A stretch of DNA of 64,000 bases from NCBI GenBank assembly GCA_019916065.1, contig CM034239.1, positions 48,869,812-48,933,811 on the forward strand, read 5' to 3'. Of the stretch, positions 36,801-48,800 are shown piece by piece (the stretch's first letter is position 1; the number at the start of each line of letters is the position of its first letter). The DNA is from Vitellaria paradoxa (taxonomy: Eukaryota > Streptophyta > Magnoliopsida > Ericales > Sapotaceae). Under the pieces are notes generated by a model, which did no database searches, was not told the DNA's origin, and saw only the letters and a program-made list of their open reading frames with translations. Both the position numbers and the translations under genes were made by a program.

Positions 36801-38016
36801 TTTTCTTTATACTATGTATCAGATATTTGTATTCATATTGAGATATTTGATTTCTCATTGTTATAAATCAATTAAAGGTTATCATTTATGATTTATTTGA
36901 TAATATTAATGCATGAATATATATTCATGAATTATATATTTTGGAAGTTTTAAGTTTGTTGTTGCTTAAATATTTTTGGGATGTGTCTTGCTTTACTTCT
37001 GTGATATTTGTGCAAGGCACGTTGGTTTTCATTTGAAACCTTAGAATTCTCTTGCTTGTTTAATGAGCATATTGAAGGAGAATTGTTTGATAAATATTTT
37101 GAGATGTGTCTTGCTTTACTTTTGTGATATTTGTGCAAGACATATTGATTTCTATTTGAAATATTAGAATTCTCTTCCTTGTTTGATGAGCATATCTAAA
37201 GAGAATTGGACTGATAAGGGATTAGCACATTTGTGAGATCACCTGTTGAGTGCTAATTTCCACCACACTACCTCATTTAATTCATGTCGATAAGATCATT
37301 GATATTTGTAATCATTAGTGATATTACATAAATTATAAGTGTAATGTCTGCCTTGGTTCGATATTGATTATCTTGTTGGACGGAATTATTTTAGGTGTTG
37401 TTTTTCATCTTACTTGGCTTTAAAATGTGGCCACATATAGTCTTTAACCCGAGAGTCATTTTTTGAAATCTTTTTCAAAAACTAAAAATAATAATAATAA
37501 TTAATGTTTGCTCAAGTGGGAGAATGTTGGAATTTTCTGTATATTGAGCATACATTAATTAATTTTTATGTTTATCAAAAACGGGTTGGAACCAAGTAAA
37601 GATGGGAACGTACATGATAAGGCCCATTTTTGTTGTGATCTATATTGTTGGGCCTATGTGCACCTAATAGGAATAATGAGATTAGACGGTTAGTGTGGGC
37701 CTAAGGAGCCCACTGTAGGCCTAAGGAGCCCACTGTAGGCCTTTTATGGGAGGGCCCAGTGAGGCTAGGGTTTACCCTATAAATATATGGCTAGGTCCCC
37801 TACCCTAAACAGATAGAATACGCCCCATAGAAAATCTGTCATACAGACCTAAGGTATAGAGAGGAAGATCCGTAGCCACCAAGTTCCTTGCTGAACTTGA
37901 AGATCCTTTCTGTTTGCATTCAAGGATCATATAACAAACAGGTACGCTTCCGCATTATTATATTTGTAATTTTGATGTTCCTAAATTCATATATAGATCT
38001 ATTTTAAATTCTTACA

Positions 38017-38880
38017 TGCCATGGATAAGATTCAATGAATTTTCGATTAAGACACAAAGGCTTTTATAGGCGAAAAAAAAATTACTAATTTGGCAAATCT
38101 TTATTTTATTTTATTATTATTATTTTTTAGCCTCAATCCAAGGAATTTTTTAAATTGATATTGCCATTCAATCGTAAAAAATTGGAAAGTAACTACAAAA
38201 AGAATAATTATTTTGGCCATTAGCTGCTTCCTAATAGTAATTAATCGCCTCACACTACATTAATTTTGGAAAACAAAGGCGCTGTTTGTCTTATCAAATT
38301 TTAGCAAAACTTACTAATTTCTAACTACTTTTTGTACTTTCTTCCAATTAAATTTTAACATTTATCACCTTTATGTCACATCTTTCCATTTTTATTGTAC
38401 TTTTTGATCAAAATTTAACCAACCAAACAGACCTAAATTGTAACTACCGGTTTGTTAGTAAGGAAAACTTTTGGGAATGTTCATAATATGGTTAGTCTAT
38501 TGGTACTCTACAAACGGTGTATTATATTTCACTTTATTTTTTTCATTAATTGAAATGGTAATTAATTCTTTTAGTTAATTGTTTTTATGTATAATTAAAA
38601 TGACATAATTTTCTTTCATAAATAAATCTTTAGAAATTTAGACAAACGCTCTTAAACTTAGTTTGGTACAAGAGATCAGAAAAAAAATATTTTAAAGACT
38701 AAAATAAATTTTATTTATATTAATATTTTTAACAAGTATATTAAAATAATTTTTATTTTATTTTATTTTCCTAAACTTAATCAAATGAAAAAATTAATTT
38801 CTTTTATTTGCTTTTCTTTACAAACTTTTGACATCATTCTTATATCATTTAGTCGTGGTCTATATGAATCTTTCAAAAAA
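38017..38880. repeat. diverged third copy of the duplicated block, right part
   Basis: It continues the copy interrupted at 31487, matching about 15807-16500 and beyond in copy A: leader and TATA box of the peptide gene, then AT-rich flank. A MITE sits at 38278-38433. Weaker homology runs on to about 39080, past the A-copy breakpoint. Confidence 0.75.
38278..38433. mobile_element. Tourist/PIF-Harbinger-like MITE, copy 2
   Basis: An inverted relative of 5368-5523. Right end read inward is GGTCTGTTTGGTTGG, left end GGCGCTGTTTGTC. Internal blocks AAAGTACAATAAAAAT and AGAAAGTACAAAAAGT match copy 1. Confidence 0.6.
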
Positions 38881-39309
38881 AAAAACAAAAATAATAAATT
38901 AATGCATTAAAAAATTAAATTTTGAGCCCAAAAATTATCAAATAAACCATAAATATCATTATTTGAAAAATTAATTGTATTTTTTTATAATTGCAAATAT
39001 TGTTTAAAAAAATATAAAATTGAAAATATTTATGATAGTAATTTTATTTACATGTCATAAATAAACTTTTTTTAAAAATTTAGGTGGATGTGGAGGTGAT
39101 GAATGATGGTTTAGATGTTAGTTGAATAGTGGCGGACCTAATGGTAGTTGTGAAAAAGATAGGAGAGTGGTAGTAGATATGGCAACGATGGGTGGGTGGT
39201 AGAGATAGAAAAGGTAATGGATGGGGATAGGATCAGAATTAAAAATTTTAGAGGTTTAAAACTAAATATTTGATAAGGTTTATCTGATAACCTGATAAGG
39301 TTGGTCTAA

Positions 39310-39870
39310 AAAAGGATAAATGATAAATGATAAAAAAAAAATTATCTAAAAAAATGATAAGGCCTATCAAAAAATGATAAATAATAAATGATAAAAAATA
39401 CCTCTCTAAAAAAATGGTAAGTCCTATTTAAAATAAATTGATAAATGATAAATGATAAAAAAAAAAAGAGTTCAAGTTGGAAAAAGGAAGAAGATCAAGA
39501 GTTTTTTCAAGATTTTAATGATAAAGATGTTTTGGAATCCTTAATTAATGTGTTAAAATTGTGGGTGGCAATTAGATATGAGTGAGAGCAAGTAAAAAAA
39601 AAAAGATAAATGATAAAAAAAACTTATCCAAAAAAATGATAAGGCCTATAAAGAAATAAAGTTGGATAAATAATAAATGATAAAAAAATTCTCTCTAAGA
39701 AAATGATAAGTCATATTTAAAATAAGAAGGTTTGATAAATGATAAGTGGTAAAAAAAAAAGGAGTTCAAGATGAAAAAATGAAGATGAACAAGAGTTTTT
39801 TTTCAAGATTTTAATGATAAAAATATGTTGAAATTTTCAAATAAATGTGTTAAAATTCTGAAGGTAAGAG
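39310..39870. repeat. GATAA-rich direct repeat, two units of about 280 bp
   Basis: Units at roughly 39310-39595 and 39605-39870 share GATAAATGATAAATGATAAA tracts, AAAATGATAAGGCCTAT, GGAGTTCAAG and CAAGAGTTTTTTTCAAGA in the same order. More than twenty GATAA words lie within 560 bp. No coding content. Confidence 0.75.
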
Positions 39871-40066
39871 AAATAAAGATAAATTGGGGTAATGGGTCAA
39901 AAAGAATTTTAATAATGACAATATTAAAAAATATATACAACTAATTTTTTTTTTTTCAAAAAAATGAGTGATGATTGTATTGCATGATTGTGGTGGTGAT
40001 AAGTGATAATAGAGTAGATGGCGATAGGCTGTCGCGGTTACCATTTAGTTTTATATTTTTTTTAAG

Positions 40067-40172
40067 AAATGATATTAGCACTCCAATTTTAACTTCCAAT
40101 ACTTTAAACAAAAATATTATTGTAAAAAAGAATGAAGTGTGAGAAGCTAAATTTGAATTGTTAATATCATTT
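40067..40172. mobile_element. short MITE
   Basis: The left end AAATGATATTAGCACTCCAA is mirrored by the right end read inward, AAATGATATTAACAATTCAA. About 106 bp. Confidence 0.5.
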
Positions 40173-40489
40173 TTATTTATTCTCTCTCTTGTTCAATGAA
40201 GGAATGAAGATGAGAGAATAATCAGTTCGAAATTGCATTTAAGTAAATAATTTGTAATTAAGTGATAATTAGAAAATTTTAAAAAAATGTAAAGGTAATA
40301 AGTTGTTAAAAAGGCATTTAAGAAATATTAAAATATAAAAAATTAAATTTAATTAATTAAGTGGCACTTATTAAAAAATTCTTTTTATTTCCATGAAAAA
40401 TATTATTAATTGTAAATAGTTAAAGGATATTAATGAGAAAAACAAAAATTTTGATCAAATTTGAAACTTTATCAAATGCCCTATAAATG

Positions 40490-40915
40490 TATACATAAAT
40501 TCAACCTTCAATTTTCAATTACACACAACATTACAAACAGACATTCCTCCAACTACCTTTGAAAAGATCATTCCCAACAACCTTAGTTTGTTGCAGAACT
40601 TTCTTTTTGTTTTTGTTTTTGTTTTTATTATTATTATTATTTTTTAAATGGTTCTTGCGTATTTTCAATATTATGGAACTCCATTATGTGTTGGTAACCT
40701 TCCTCAGGAAAGCAAAAACACTTCATAAAACCTGGTAGATGAAGTGACCATTCACATGTATACAGAGAAAACATCTGGTTACTTTTACAAATGGACTTGC
40801 AGATCATCAAATACAAAAGCTTATGCAAATTAAGAAAGCAAGATAAATTATACATATGGAAATTGTACCACTAAGTTTTCATTTATGTGCTGCTCGGGGA
40901 CCACTTATTACTCAT
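40490..40915 (-). pseudogene. SCI1 3'-end fragment
   Basis: It carries the SCI1 3' untranslated region (ACTACCTTTGAAAAGATC and the TTTTCAATATTATGGAA block) and the last dozen codons. PRAAHK is followed by a TGA where the parent has TGG of HKWKLRQ. The fragment stops within the last exon near 40915. Confidence 0.75.
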
Positions 40916-41316
40916 AAAAGCTAAGTCTTGACGGCTTTGTCACAAAAATAAATAAATAAACAAAGGGATGGGATATTATTGTAGTAAAAAAATGAGAGTT
41001 ATTCAAACTTTAGGGTCACAAATTGTTATTTGGGAAGCATTATTTATATACACAATAAGTTATGATACATTACTTTACATTGTGTCTGCAATTTCAGTGC
41101 ATCACTTAGAATATGTTTGGGTTAAGGTTTTATCAAGGAAAAACAAAAGACATAAAGATTCAAAATCTTTTTTCTTCTTTGAATTGAAAAGAAAAATGAA
41201 AGAGAAAAGACATGAAATTAAAAAAAAATTAATATATTAATAAATGTCTATTATTATTATTATTATTATTTGTGCATCCCTTCTTATCAGATAAATGCGT
41301 GTTATAAAAGGAGTAA

Positions 41317-41360
41317 TATGGAGACCTTTCAAATGAAGACCTTTTTGAAAGGTCTCCATA
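41317..41360. repeat. perfect 17-bp hairpin
   Basis: TATGGAGACCTTTCAAA and its exact complement are separated by a 10-base loop. Not present in copies A and B. It may be a miniature element or a remnant of two element ends. Confidence 0.75.
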
Positions 41361-42061
41361 ATTAGCAATTTGTGATATATCCCTTGTATTTTTATTTATG
41401 ATTACTCCATCTACTAAAAAGATTGGTGGCCATAATTGTCAGCAAAAAAATTACAATTAAGCCAATACACATCCTTTACAAAAAATACAAATACAAATGA
41501 TTCATTCCAAATACCTCGCAATCTAAAATCTTTGAAAAAAAATAAATTATTTAATTATAAACCTAAAAATCAGAATAATTATAATTACGTTTATGTGCTC
41601 TATAACTATGATTAAAATTAAAAAAAAAAATTATTTAATGGGATGGTGACTGTAAAATGACTTTCGTTAAGATTCAAAAACGCGTAAAGTAATATCACCA
41701 TTATCTAAATACTAAAATAAGAAAGGCGGTGTGATAATTATTTAAAATAATTTCTTCTAAAATTATAATTCAACCACAGAGATTAACTTTGTCAGAGATA
41801 GAACCACCACTTATTACTAAGGTTGCGTATTTTAGTCGTGCTAACTATAATAACTTTACTAACTTAATTATTTGCAAAATGTTAAAAAGTTAATATTTTC
41901 TTTTCAAGATTATCTTCCCATTTAAAAGAGATCTAGCGTGACCAAATCTTCTAAATTCTCTCACTTGATCACAATAGTGCTCTTTTATTTTATTTATTTT
42001 CATGCTCATCATTAATTTTTTTGTTAGTGCACATATTTCCTGTAACATTTATCCATCAATC

Positions 42062-42082
42062 TATATATATGTATATATATTA
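42062..42082 (+). promoter_or_regulatory. candidate TATA region of the lysine-rich ORF
   Basis: TATATATATG-type tract 55-75 bases before the ATG at 42136. It is a simple repeat, so the call is weak. Confidence 0.3.
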
Positions 42083-42135
42083 GTTTCTAGGAGCATAATT
42101 ACAGAGGTAAAAAAAAAAAGAGAGAGAGAGAAGAA

Positions 42136-42480
42136 ATGTGGAAATCCAAAAACAAAAGTAAAGAGGTGGCCAAAACTGAAAAGGGCAAGGCTGCATCTTC
42201 ATATTCCTCGGATGAAATTATAACTGGGAAAGATTACAAAGACACTACAAAGAAGCAGAAGAAGGAGAAGAAACCTTCACATGGAAATTCGGTACAAGTA
42301 GCCTCAAGTAGCAAAAATGGGCGGTGCAACACTGGGCTCAAGGTTATGCCTCCTAAGTCTACCAGCAATACAGAACCAAATAAATCAGATCGACCGTCCT
42401 ACAGCTATGATATTGAATCCTATCGTCTCAACTTTGATGATCATCAAGACCACGCGGACTCTCATCCATTTGCTGACTAG
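42136..42480 (+). CDS. lysine/serine-rich small protein, family not recognised
   Basis: 114 residues from a true ATG preceded by AGAGAGAGAAGAA. The N-terminal half is basic (MWKSKNKSKEVAKTEKGK, then KKQKKEKKPSHG near residues 40-50). The middle is Ser/Asn-rich, and the tail has SYSYDIESYRLNFDDHQD. No signal peptide or membrane segment, so a soluble, possibly nuclear protein is likely. Copies A and B of this ORF are broken at codon 2 and truncated. It lies convergent to TTI1, whose stop is 412 bases downstream. Composition is unlike the AT-rich surroundings, which supports a real gene, but I cannot name a function. Confidence 0.55.
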   Translation: MWKSKNKSKEVAKTEKGKAASSYSSDEIITGKDYKDTTKKQKKEKKPSHGNSVQVASSSKNGRCNTGLKVMPPKSTSNTEPNKSDRPSYSYDIESYRLNFDDHQDHADSHPFAD

Positions 42481-42891
42481 ATAGCCCGACTCTACTACAG
42501 TTTCATTTACGGAGAAAAAAATTATGACTATGTCAAATAATGGCTTTAGTTATATACATATATGTTCTTAAATTATATACATATATATATATATATAAAG
42601 CATTAGTTATCATGATCTTTTTCAGATTATATATATAATTATATAGTTTATATATGTTGCGTTGTTGTTCTACTGTGAAAAGGCAGAGAGCAGAGCTGCA
42701 TCATTTGCTCCAATTTTTATCAAATGAAAAGGCAGCTTTTTGTACGACCTATGGTGTTGTAACTAAATACACTCAACAAATAATAAAGCAAATCGACTAA
42801 TCCTGCACATCAAAAACTCCTACCCTTACTTTCTTCTTTCTCCTTCCCAATAAATTTAAATTATGTACACAAAATACATGCATGCATACAC
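42481..42891. other. convergent intergenic spacer
   Basis: Contains TA-rich microsatellites (42560-42660) and presumably both 3' untranslated regions. No further gene seen. Confidence 0.5.
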
Positions 42892-45800
42892 CTAAATGTA
42901 CACCTGTGAAAAAAAAACCAGAGAATTCAATTTCTTGAAGACCGCCTCCAAAGCAGAAAAATCAATGTCAAAACCATAAGTTTGTCCTCCGTACTGCACG
43001 TATAGATAATCTCTAGGAGACGAGGGTGGGGGCAAAATTTGACGGACTTCTGGAAAATCTGACGTAGGCGGTGAAGGCAAGTCTTTCTTATTTGAGTAGT
43101 AAACATCAGCCAAGAGAACCCAAATAAGATCGGGATCCATCGAAGCAAGTCCTAACAGAGCATTGACAGACGCCTCACGAAGCCCAATAACGCCACTACA
43201 AGCAACGCCCACAACAAGACCGCTGACCTTTTTGAGGACTGCTTCCAATGCCGAAGAACTCCTTTTCTCCCGGGATAAGTCAGCAATCATGTTAAGAACT
43301 GCTGCCTGCATTTTCAGGCTGGACGCCTCAGCCATCAAGGGCTCGGAAGAGATTGAAGCACTTCTGTATGGAAGCTGCAAAGGGGTTCTTTCCTCTTTCG
43401 AAAGAGGTTTTTCCTGGAAGGGGGATGTGCTCAGAAGCTTCCAGAAGTGGAGCCCATCAGTATAGAAGCGACGAGAAAAGAAATCTCCTCCACAAATTTG
43501 TACAACATTGCTAATCACAGCTGTGCATCTCCGGACAGCCTGTAAAACTAACAAGAGTTAAAAGTACCCAAGATCATCCAGAGGAATTACCAGCTAATTT
43601 CCAATCCAATGATGGTATGCAGGGACGTTGTGCTAAATAAATGGCCCAGTACACGACCACTACTACTCTATTTAATCATTTAATCATGTTGCAAAATCGA
43701 AGTTTACATAAAAAACAACAGGAATATCAAAACATTTTGCTTGTTTATTTCATCTTTTGTTTTGCCACAACCACAAAAGAGACAAGAACGAAGCTGGTGG
43801 TGCCGAGAGAGGCTTGGGAAAATGACACTAGACATTAATTTATTGGGCTAAAAAATTTTTAGGCTATAGACTCCCCTTAAATTTTGAATATTGTTTCTTA
43901 ATTCTTACGTAACTCCTATATATAGTACAAAATTTTGATAATCCAACTAAGTTTAACATCAACAATTAATCCAATCAATCACTCAAAGACAGAACTACGT
44001 ATATATTAAGGGGGGCCATGCACTCACTAGAAGCCCTACAGTTCTACTTATTTATATATACATATATATTTGTTTATACATAATAAGTTGCCCCCCCCCC
44101 CCAAAAACCAAAGTATTGGCTCCCGGGCCCACCCACTACAAAAAAAAAAAATAATAATAATAACAATAAAATGAAAAATAAACTAGTTTCTTTTGGAGTC
44201 TGCCGGGTGTGGGGGAGGGGTTTGTGGTAAACTCCATAAATGGTAATATTTTTTTCAGTGTCTTTTGGAAACTATGGTTTGTTAATCAAAATGACTACAC
44301 ATTGAATTCTGGCTAGTAGTGATATGAAAATGATATTGTTTGTCAGAAGAGTATTTTCAATTTTTTTCCCCCAAAACTATGTTAGTTGAATTTGGCAGAA
44401 GTTTTCATTGAATTAAATTGTCCATCTGAAAGGAAAACCAATCCTTCATCTATTCTCGTACCCTAATGCCTCGTCAATTGCCACCATCCTTTCCTTCGAA
44501 CCTCGTGAGTAAATACTATTTCTGACTCCCCATTTCCCATTCACAATGCAGTCAACATCTTTTTTGGTAACTTTCCCTTCTTTATGTTTTGTTTTGCTTT
44601 CTTTGTGTTTTCATAGATGTCAATACAATGAAATTATTGCTTAGACGTCGAACAAATCACCTAAAAATACAACATACACATAACCAACGATCCAGAAAGA
44701 CATTCCGAAAGTTTTTTGAATTAAGATGAAGAGGGCAATTCATGAGCAAACAGGAGATGTAAAATTTTATATAATTGTTGATGAAAGCTGTGACAAATCA
44801 AAAAATGAGCAAATGACTATAGTATTGAGATTTGTTAACAAGGATGATTTTGCACAAGAACAGTTCTTTGTGATTTGTTCATATCAACGTCAATGACCCT
44901 TGAAGATAATATATATTATGATTTGTCCTATCACAATCTAAACATTCAGAATATTCAAGGGCAAGATTACGGTGGAGCAAGTAATATACAAGACGAATTT
45001 CATGGATTACACGCTTTGATTTTGAATGATTGTCCATATACTTCATTAATTGTTCCGCAATCGCTTGCAATTGGTATTAGTGGCAGCATCAAAGTAGTTG
45101 TCCCCCTATTCATCAATTCTTCTATAAGTTGACTTCATTGTCAACATCGTCAATGCTTTTTGCAAGCAAAATGATGAATTGGAAGATATTCATGTTGCTG
45201 ATATTGCTTATGTAATTCCTATTCATGAGTTCCAGACTGGAAAATAATTGAATCAAATTGGCAATTAACAACAGGTTAGAGATACTCCCTATAGCTCTCA
45301 CTTGAAGTTAATCTCCAACTTGATAAAGATGCATGGTGCAACAGGTAAAATTCTGAATAATGTCATTGAAGAATGAACTACACTTCCTAAAAAAGGAAAA
45401 GCATACTTGGTCTATGAAGCATGGACCTCTTATTGAATTTGTTTTCTTATTACCTCTCAAAAATTGAGTATTGATATGATTCTTGAAGACTTCAGCTCAA
45501 GAAAGATTGTCAAGTTTCATATGAGAATGAATACATGTGAAAAAAATTTGAGATAACACCAACAAGAAAAAAGTTGAGAAAAAGTCGTTTAAGATGGTTT
45601 GGTCATGTACAATGTAGACCTAATAAAATGCTTCAATAAGAAAGAGTAAGTCGATCCAACCAGAAAAAGCAAAGAAGACAAAAGATAGATCTAAGATAAC
45701 ATGAATTAAAATTGTGAGAAAATACTTGATTTCATATAACCTTACGAAAAAATAACCTATGACACAAATAAAATTGGGGATGATTCTTGCATCCAACCTT

Positions 45801-48800
45801 AACAAGTTTGGGACAAAGGCTATGTTGTGCTGACTTCAGTTGCAGTTGAATAGTATCGAGATATAAATATATTTGACTCGTTCAGTGTCCATATTGAAAA
45901 TTGAATATATTTTAGAAAATACTATTTATGAGTTAATTTAGTACTAAATCACAGTAAGTTTATCATTCTTCACCTTTGAGAAAATAGAAATTCGTATTAG
46001 TTAGGCTAAATTCTTTAGGCATTTTGGCCCCCCTCGTTAAAGATTACAGGTTCTGGCCTTGCCACAACTTATTGTTAATAGCTCAAAAAAAAAAAAAAAA
46101 AAACAAAAAAGTCCAAAATTTAAATGGCCCCAAAAATTTAAGCATGGAAAAATTTTCATAACCCAAATATTTTAAATTTCAAGGTCATTATGAAAAGTCC
46201 ACCATCAAACAATAAGTTGGGAAAAAAATTAAATAAAATAAATAACAAAAATCAAAATCCGCAAAGTTACTTCCTATAGAATATAAAGAAGTCAGTTTCC
46301 ACTGTAACTACAGAGTGCCTTTTCAGCAGACTGCTGTTAAAACAACGCTTCAAAACAATATAGAAATGATTTTCTTGAAAATGCTTTTATAGTAGGTTGA
46401 AAGACAAATCACAAAGAAGTTCGCTACAGATTCAACCATTGATGGATTTCAAGACATGAAAATATGTCGAGTGCTACTTTAATTAATAAATCATTTGATG
46501 TGTATAAAGATAATTTTTTTTTTTTTTTGTAGATGTTGATACTTAAGACTTGTTTTGGGTGATGAGTTGTTATAACATATTGATTAGGTTTTATCAATGT
46601 ATTTTTGTTTACCAAATATAATTTATAGTGTTGTAAGTTTTTTTCTAGACCTAAATTTGGCCCCTGAAGAGACAACCCAAAGTTCATCCCTGAGAAGAGA
46701 GTTTACTTCAAGAGCTTTATAAGCACAGGATTCGAAAAGAAAATACCAAACTTTATATTGGTTAATGCTAATTTAAGGAAATAAATAGAAGGAAACCAAA
46801 ATCACATACCAGTGGGTTCTTATTTCGTATACAAGCAATCAAGAAAGGCCATATTTTATTCATTGCTGGGAGTAACCTATTTTCATCAGTTCCATCCTCC
46901 TCAGCTGCATCCAAGTTATCTTTAAGACTCTGAAATGAACACAACTGGAACACTCGCTCAACTGCCTCTTTAGTCTTGCTTTCATGCTTGTAGGCTTCTT
47001 CCACTTTTGCAAGTGCGATAATACCATCCTAGAAAACCACCATTATGAATGATGAAAAAGGAAGACAAGAAGCACTATCAATATGAAAGCATAAAAGCAT
47101 TGCTCGCACATTGCATCTACAAATCTTTGTATAAAAATACATCAATTGGATTACTGAGTAATGAAATTACTGAATCTATTTCCACGGTAGGCAGTGCCAG
47201 AGTACAGTATCAATATCCTTTAAATAATAAAATAAAATTGCAATTTTTCAACAGATCTTAGGCTTTTAATAAATGCTCATTTCCATTGAAAGGGGAACTG
47301 CAGATATGGGATATTTCCACATTTCTCCTTCCTAAGGATGCGTTCATGGCTTAAAAACCAAAATTTTGAACAATCACACAAGTTCAAAAATGAAAATAAC
47401 AAAAAACAACCATGCTGGAGACTTGTTACCACTCAAAGTTGATGTTTTTTCCATGTGTTGAAAGTGGAGTATAATTTTAGAAGGCTTTTTTTACAATCGT
47501 TTGGACACTCATACAATCGATACTATTTTTGACTTATAGTTGCTAAATTGCCAGCTTGGATATAACTAGATAAATTCCCAGTTGTCAGTTTCCACATTCT
47601 AGGCTTCTAGATATACTAGCATTCTGAAAACTACAGGGTCAGCAGAACTGCTCAAAATCACACCATAAACATTGATGGTTACAAAAATCTTTTGGAAAGA
47701 ACATCTTAAGTAATTAAATCAGATGCAACACCTAAAAGAACAACAGAGCTTTCTCAGTATGCCTGCTATATAATCAATTGGTCAACAATCAATCTGAATA
47801 CTTAAATAAAAAAGGAACCCTTTAAACGCTTATCACACTTCTAAGGCTCAATGATCAATCCACACAATGATCAATCCACACACTACAGGAATAAAGAAAT
47901 CTAAGAACTCAACCAGGAATATACCTCGACTATATCCAGGGCTACCAAGCATGCAGCTTGTTTCAGTGAAGTGAGTAGAGGGGTTGCAGCTATTAGACAT
48001 GATCCAACAATAGATCCGACTGTTCTCCTGTATCTTTTGGAATCATTCAGTTTGAACAAAATACGTTCCCACTGCTCTACAGGTTTGCCAACATCGAAGC
48101 CTGCACCAACCTCTTCTCCCAAGCACATTATCAAGATAAATCTCAGAATCCAGTCGTAAGAGCGAAGAAAGAAATCAGAAAAAAAGACTACAAGAGGGAG
48201 TATATATGTATGTACAATGTATGTACACACACACATACAACATGCTTCAAGTTCACATGTATAAATGGTTAAGAAAGCAACCAGAAATTATTGGAAAAAA
48301 ACAAATAATATTAAAATTAAGATTGTACTAGTCAACTAAAATATACACACACACAGAACACATGAATAAAGCAAAATGAACTAAAGATCAACAAAAGCTT
48401 TAGTCCCAAATTAGTTAGGGTCAACTACATAAAATGATTACTTACCAAAAAAAAACCTACATAAAATGAAATAAATAATTGTAAACCATAAATTTTTATC
48501 TGTATAGACCCTTAACCTTTCAAGGATGCTTTCCAAAGCTCTCTATCTAGAAGTGAAGAAGGACCAGGTGTTCAGTATAAAAAGGAGCAACTTTTACCAT
48601 GCATGAAAGCAATCCAAATTTACAACCTAGCACTATTTCCAGATAGAAATTAATGTTGTACTAGAAGTAGTGGTATCCCGTAAACCTTCTCCGATGTTTT
48701 GGCAGAAACAAGACTAAGCATAAACCTTGACAAAACTGATGCAAGGATGTTACGTTGTGAAACTTTCTACTAATCTAGGTCTATGTAACTAAGGAAACCT

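Larger units (their letters stand above)
31488..38016 (+). mobile_element. Copia-type LTR retrotransposon, degenerate inside
   Basis: A 6529-bp element flanked by TGCCA on both sides (31483-31487, 38017-38021). The LTRs are 31488-31962 and 37525-38016, start TGTTGGAATT and end TTCTTACA. They differ by about a dozen bases plus small indels; the 3' LTR has a duplicated stretch near 37700. The primer-binding-like site TGGTGTCAGAGTC follows the 5' LTR, and the polypurine tract AAGTGGGAGAA precedes the 3' LTR. The interior holds only decayed RT/RNase H coding sequence and long AT-rich tracts. Confidence 0.92.
40230..42200. repeat. diverged copy joining the SCI1 3' end to the lysine-rich ORF
   Basis: Positions 40230-40915 match about 5930-6720 (SCI1 last exon, 3' region and flank), and 40920-42200 match about 10610-12290 of copy A. 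The SCI1 body and promoter (about 6720-10610) are missing at the junction near 40915. Identity is clearly lower than between A and B. Confidence 0.8.
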
